From Nocardioides insulae DSM 17944 (GTDB lineage: Bacteria; Actinomycetota; Actinomycetes; Propionibacteriales; Nocardioidaceae): a DNA stretch of 64,000 nucleotides. Numbering within the stretch: position 1 is the first letter of the stretch; every line of letters begins with the position of its first letter. A program made the position numbers and the translations under genes. A model generated the notes under the pieces. The model searched no databases. It was not told the DNA's origin and was given only the letters and a program-made list of their open reading frames with translations. Below are positions 63,286-64,000 of the stretch, in pieces. The DNA lies in contig NZ_AUGU01000016.1 in assembly GCF_000422825.1 (NCBI RefSeq), positions 1 through 64,000 of the forward strand. The letters run 5' to 3'.

Positions 63286-63977
63286 GCGCCGACGCGACGA
63301 TCCCGGAGTGGCTGCGCCCGGTGGAGGCGGGAGCCCGGTCCATCGACGTCCACGAACTGACCCGGTTCCCGGTGCCGGAGGACTCCGACGCCCGGCACTC
63401 CGCGGTGCTCCTGCTCTTCGGGGAGGGGCCCGCCGGTCCCGACCTGCTGCTCACCGAGCGCTCGCACACCATGCGTTCGCACCCCGGCCAGGTCTCCTTC
63501 CCGGGCGGCGCCATCGACCCCGGCGAGACCGTGCGTGAGGCCGCCCTGCGGGAGGCGCAGGAGGAGGTCGGGCTCGATCCGTCCGGCGTCGTCCTGTTCG
63601 CGGAGTTGCCCGGCCTGTGGCTGCCCCCCAGCAACTACGCGGTGACCCCGGTGCTCGGCTGGTGGCGCGACCCGCATGCCGTCGCCCCCGCCTCACCCGA
63701 GGAGGTGCACGCCGTCTATCGCGTCCCGCTGCACGAACTCACCGATCCCGCTCACCGGATCCGGGTGCACGGCCCCTCGGGCTGGGTCACCCCCGGCTTC
63801 CTGATCGGCCCCGACAAGGATGTCATCCTGTGGGGGTTCACCGCCGGCATCGTGGCCAAGCTCTTCGAATACCTCGGCTGGTTGACCGACCTGCCCGACG
63901 CGCCCTTGACCGAGCTGCCGCCGTACATGTTCGGCGGCCGGGAGCGCCGGAGCCCGGATCGGACCCGCGCTGAATGA
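63282..63977 (+). CDS. CoA pyrophosphatase-type NUDIX hydrolase
   Basis: A 231-residue protein. It has the CoA group signature LLTERSHTMRSHPGQVSFPGG directly before a perfect Nudix box (GGAIDPGE, REAQEEVGL). Such enzymes hydrolyse CoA to phosphopantetheine and 3',5'-ADP. GTG 63282 overlaps the preceding stop (GTGA). It corresponds to Rv3672c in M. tuberculosis by order. Confidence 0.9.
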   Translation: MSADATIPEWLRPVEAGARSIDVHELTRFPVPEDSDARHSAVLLLFGEGPAGPDLLLTERSHTMRSHPGQVSFPGGAIDPGETVREAALREAQEEVGLDPSGVVLFAELPGLWLPPSNYAVTPVLGWWRDPHAVAPASPEEVHAVYRVPLHELTDPAHRIRVHGPSGWVTPGFLIGPDKDVILWGFTAGIVAKLFEYLGWLTDLPDAPLTELPPYMFGGRERRSPDRTRAE

Positions 63978-64000
63978 ACGTCCTCGACTGGATCCTCGTG
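63974..64000 (+). CDS. Start of a membrane serine protease gene, probably marP (partial)
   Basis: Only MNVLDWILV is visible before the window ends. ATG 63974 overlaps the NUDIX stop (ATGA). In this gene order the next gene is normally marP, a CvpA-like membrane serine protease for acid resistance. The hydrophobic opening fits its first membrane segment. The assignment rests on gene order. Confidence 0.5.

Overview
This 64 kb window is a piece of a high-GC actinobacterial chromosome. The evidence is the dense GC-rich coding, frequent GTG starts, many ATGA/GTGA overlaps between genes, a WhiB regulator, a mycobacterial-type (ESX) type VII secretion locus, and long blocks of gene order remembered from Mycobacterium tuberculosis. 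It probably comes from Nocardioidaceae or a near relative, but genus cannot be proven without a search. No rRNA, phage, insertion sequence or CRISPR array was seen.

Layout. 0-7.9 kb: the end of a beta-keto acid cleavage enzyme gene with an MFS transporter and a small alpha/beta hydrolase, a YihY membrane protein, a Pcm-type methyltransferase, a HelD/HelR-like RNA polymerase motor and an orphan TRAP-type binding lipoprotein. 8.4-12.5 kb: a complete efeUOB iron-uptake operon behind an iron-box-like site. 12.8-16.3 kb: a solitary PhzE-like chorismate/glutamine enzyme followed by zwf. 16.4-19.2 kb: an MprAB-like two-component system with a third lipoprotein gene. 19.4-21.7 kb: a MoxR ATPase/VWA pair. 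21.8-36.5 kb: the type VII locus. A minus-strand arm has a hydrolase-fold protein, an EspG-like chaperone, a WXG-like protein, a LytR_C protein, a VapB-like protein, a 59-residue protein and EccC. A plus-strand arm has EccD, two WXG100 proteins, a second EccD, EccB and mycosin. EccE and EccA were not found.

36.6-43.7 kb: housekeeping block tRNA-Ser, SRP RNA, dnaX, ybaB, recR, a DUF5063 gene, lysC and asd. 44-64 kb: tRNA-Pro, then metallophosphoesterase, yqeY, ponA2, whiB4, two ArsA-like ATPases, DUF4177, RidA, NUDIX, metallo-beta-lactamase fold, crp, nth, a thioredoxin-like lipoprotein, a CoA-type NUDIX and the start of marP. As I remember it, this mirrors M. tuberculosis Rv3671c-Rv3683. It is interrupted here by a 6 kb insert (ABC exporter, NUDIX, NarL-type two-component system) and by a DUF1330/XRE pair.

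The most interesting material is (1) the type VII locus with paired EccD paralogues and an accessory operon whose hydrolase-fold protein has lost its serine nucleophile; (2) a family of 22-bp-period tandem repeats at three intergenic sites, plus hairpin and direct-repeat elements; (3) an 18-bp inverted repeat that encodes the identical C-termini of two unrelated convergent genes; and (4) at least eight genes with a TANNNT box 6-7 nt before the start codon, suggesting leaderless transcripts.
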